Shown here piece by piece: positions 63,401-64,000 of a DNA stretch of 64,000 nt. The notes beneath the pieces were generated by a model. That model searched no databases and was not told the origin of the DNA. It was given only the letters and a program-made list of their open reading frames with translations. Positions within the stretch are counted from its first letter, which is position 1. Every line of letters starts with the position of its first letter. Both the position numbers and the translations under genes were made by a program. This stretch comes from an uncultured Tenacibaculum sp. (lineage in GTDB: Bacteria; Bacteroidota; Bacteroidia; Flavobacteriales; Flavobacteriaceae). The stretch is from positions 234,175-298,174 of the forward strand of contig CANMCD010000004.1 in the NCBI GenBank assembly GCA_947496185.1, given 5' to 3'.

Positions 63401-64000
63401 TGGAATTGTATAACTCACTCCTGACTGACCTGTATAATCACTGCCTCCGATGGCCGTAACATCACCTGTGGTTATATCAAAGGTGACATCGTATTGAGCG
63501 GTACCACTTAAGGTAGCTGTAAAGTTCGCTGTAGCACCTTCTGCTACGGTAATATCATCGATGCTAATGGTAGGCGCAGTCTCTCCACTATCGGTGATCG
63601 TTCCTGTACCTACTAAATCTGTCGTGGTAATCGACTCTGGCGTTGGTGAGCCGATCGTTACATTACTTAAGGTAACACTATAGGTCTCATCCGTCGGCTC
63701 GTAATCACTATCGTCAATCGTTACTATTGGAATCACAACGGTCGTACTTCCGGCTGGAATTGTATAACTCACTCCTGACTGAACTGTATAATCACTACCT
63801 CCGATGGCCGTAACATCACCTGTGGTTACATCAAAGGTTACATCGTACTGTGCTGTACCACTTAAAGTCGTTGTAAAGTTCGCTGTAGCACCTTCCGCTA
63901 CAGTAATATCGTCTATGCTAATGGTAGGCGCGGTCTCTCCGCTATCGGTGATCGTTCCTGTACCTACTAAATCTGTCGTGGTAATCGACTCTGGCGTTGG
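60473..64000 (-). CDS. Giant Calx-beta/TSP3 surface adhesin 2 with T9SS type B sorting domain (partial)
   Basis: Open from the right edge of the window to its stop at 60473 (at least 1175 codons visible); the N-terminus is outside. The first part is four or more Calx-beta repeats of 118 aa (APTISIDDITVAEGATANFT). Then come two long blocks of TSP3 repeats (DTDGDGVFDHLDLDSDSDG, about 16-20 units) and the CHU_C domain starting CLTIYNEFSPNGDGDNETF, ending GTYFYLLEIGNEKIPRKGW. No break is visible. Probably a calcium-stabilised cell-surface filament or gliding/adhesion protein, exported by T9SS and tethered through the adjacent PorP/SprF. Confidence 0.9.
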   Translation of the reverse strand, partial: PTPESITTTDLVGTGTITDSGETAPTISIDDITVAEGATANFTTTLSGTAQYDVTFDVTTGDVTAIGGSDYTVQSGVSYTIPAGSTTVVIPIVTIDDSDYEPTDETYSVTLSNVTIGSPTPESITTTDLVGTGTITDSGETAPTISIDDITVAEGATANFTATLSGTAQYDVTFDITTGDVTAIGGSDYTGQSGVSYTIPAGSTTVVIPIITIDDSDYEPTDETYSVTLSNVLIGSPTPETITTTDLVGTGTITDSGDTAPTISIDDITVAEGTTANFTATLSGTVQYDVTFDVTTGDVTAIGGSDYTVQSGVSYTIPAGSTTVTISIITIDDSDYEPTDETYSVMLSNVTIGSPTPETITTTDLVGIGTITDNGDTAPTISIDDITVAEGATANFTATLSGTAQYDVTFDITTGDVTAIGGSDYTVQSGVSYTIPAGSTTVVIPIITIDDTIYEPTDETYSVTLGNVTIGSPIPETITTTDLVGTGTISSDSSPETDTDGDGVDDSVDLDDDNDGILDTVEQNGDPNRDTDGDGVFDHLDLDSDSDGISDLEESGHLSVLDVTRDGRLDSLTDNDNDGIMDTVDSDATDNTTGITLVPIDTDVDGIPDFQEVDSDNDGLSDLVEGGSSASLDTNSDGVLDNLIDSDGDGIADNVDIDTGGSVPSTPDTDSDGVDDYRDLDSDSDGLNDVVEAGGSDTNNDGQTDSTNLTSGTNLPDTDTDGIPDVLEPNNPNLPSSLDVDGNGIIDDLTDVDGDGIADVVDGLPNNFGDAITIDTDGDGIEDSSDQDDDNDGILDVVEQDGNASRDTDGDGIFDHLDLDSDGDGILDLIESGQDMSLDADGDGRLDSVIDIDLDGIVDVADADDNDTTAGGTVVPVNTDGDAFPDFQEVDSDNDGISDLVEGGVDITLDFDNNGVIDYHVDVDGDGVVDSLDPNKGGIPASVPDTDADGAPDYQDVDSDGDGISDLVEGGTDGDLDDDNDGMLDDLADADGDGMVDIVDPDSGGDAASIPDTDGDGTPDYQDLDSDDDGLSDVTEGGGEDSNQDGQIDTNNTLVNGTDLPDIDNDDIPDYQDADIVPCLTIYNEFSPNGDGDNETFIITCIEDPAYKDNRLQIYNRWGNLIYSKEGYDNSWNGESSARSRTILKDDKLPSGTYFYLLEIGNEKIPRKGWVYINR
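62560..64000. repeat. 354-bp Calx-beta tandem repeats, adhesin 2
   Basis: At least four units at 354-bp spacing; the GATGGCCGTAACATCACC block occurs at about 62741, 63095, 63449 and 63803. Each encodes 118 aa. The array continues out of the window. Confidence 0.9.

Noticed and set aside
53450-64000. Regularly spaced repeats as a possible CRISPR array
   Set aside because: The period is 354-357 bp, in frame, and encodes Calx-beta domains; no short direct repeats with unique spacers and no cas genes.

Overview
The window reads as chromosomal DNA of a low-GC member of the Bacteroidota, family Flavobacteriaceae. Three things point there. Promoters have the TAnnTTTG -7 box (for example 16833-16840, 23542-23549, 34105-34112). 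Type IX secretion (T9SS) sorting domains, PorP/SprF proteins and PD40/OmpA proteins are present. Gene orders such as pdxA-yceD-rpmF-fabH-accB-accC are typical of the group. GC content is low and most genes are tightly packed. No species is claimed.

Layout. 1-1604: the 3' part of a UvrA-type excinuclease. 1747-9732: a heme/iron acquisition locus. An HmuY-like lipoprotein and an HmuR-like TonB receptor face, across a 100-bp divergent promoter region, four co-directional genes: DUF6607-like, secreted ankyrin, DUF2271-like, and a PepSY/flavodoxin/NADPH-reductase fusion. 9962-11358: yqgE and a class IV aminotransferase. 11570-15435: a tandem segmental duplication carrying two astacin-type (M12A) lipoprotein proteases with their promoters and terminators, next to decayed IS3-like transposase sequence. 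15628-15701: a tRNA with anticodon CAT. 15754-23473: polyprenyl synthase and a TetR-TolC-MFP-RND efflux operon. 23557-24756: recX followed by a gene graveyard holding a histidine-kinase tail. 24757-28212: a T9SS-secreted beta-propeller protein. 28518-34089: a lipoprotein, threonine dehydrogenase, small conserved genes, riboflavin synthase and pdxA. 34135-38141: yceD, rpmF, fabH, accB and accC (fatty-acid initiation). 38247-44481: KDO transferase, a YeeE/YedE pair, DUF4230, lspA, an M61 peptidase and a DksA-like protein. 44468-47872: a eukaryote-like IleRS. 48007-64000: two consecutive, paralogous adhesin-PorP/SprF-PD40/OmpA modules, all on the minus strand.

The adhesin modules are the most striking part. 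Each encodes a Calx-beta/TSP3-rich giant surface protein with a type B (CHU_C) T9SS sorting domain, then a PorP/SprF protein that probably anchors or exports it, then an OmpA-like periplasmic partner. In module 1 the adhesin frame is broken four times: a 49-bp tandem duplication, a 1-nt loss in an A-run, a frame-changing junction inside a Calx-beta repeat, and a deletion consistent with 16 nt. In module 2 the visible part of the adhesin is open and runs off the window. Module 1 may therefore be a decaying or switchable copy, or a misassembled repeat.

The best candidate for an under-described system is the heme/iron locus. It combines capture (HmuY), outer-membrane import (HmuR), two exported proteins of unknown role, a DUF2271 protein and a membrane reductase that could carry electrons from NADPH across the inner membrane.
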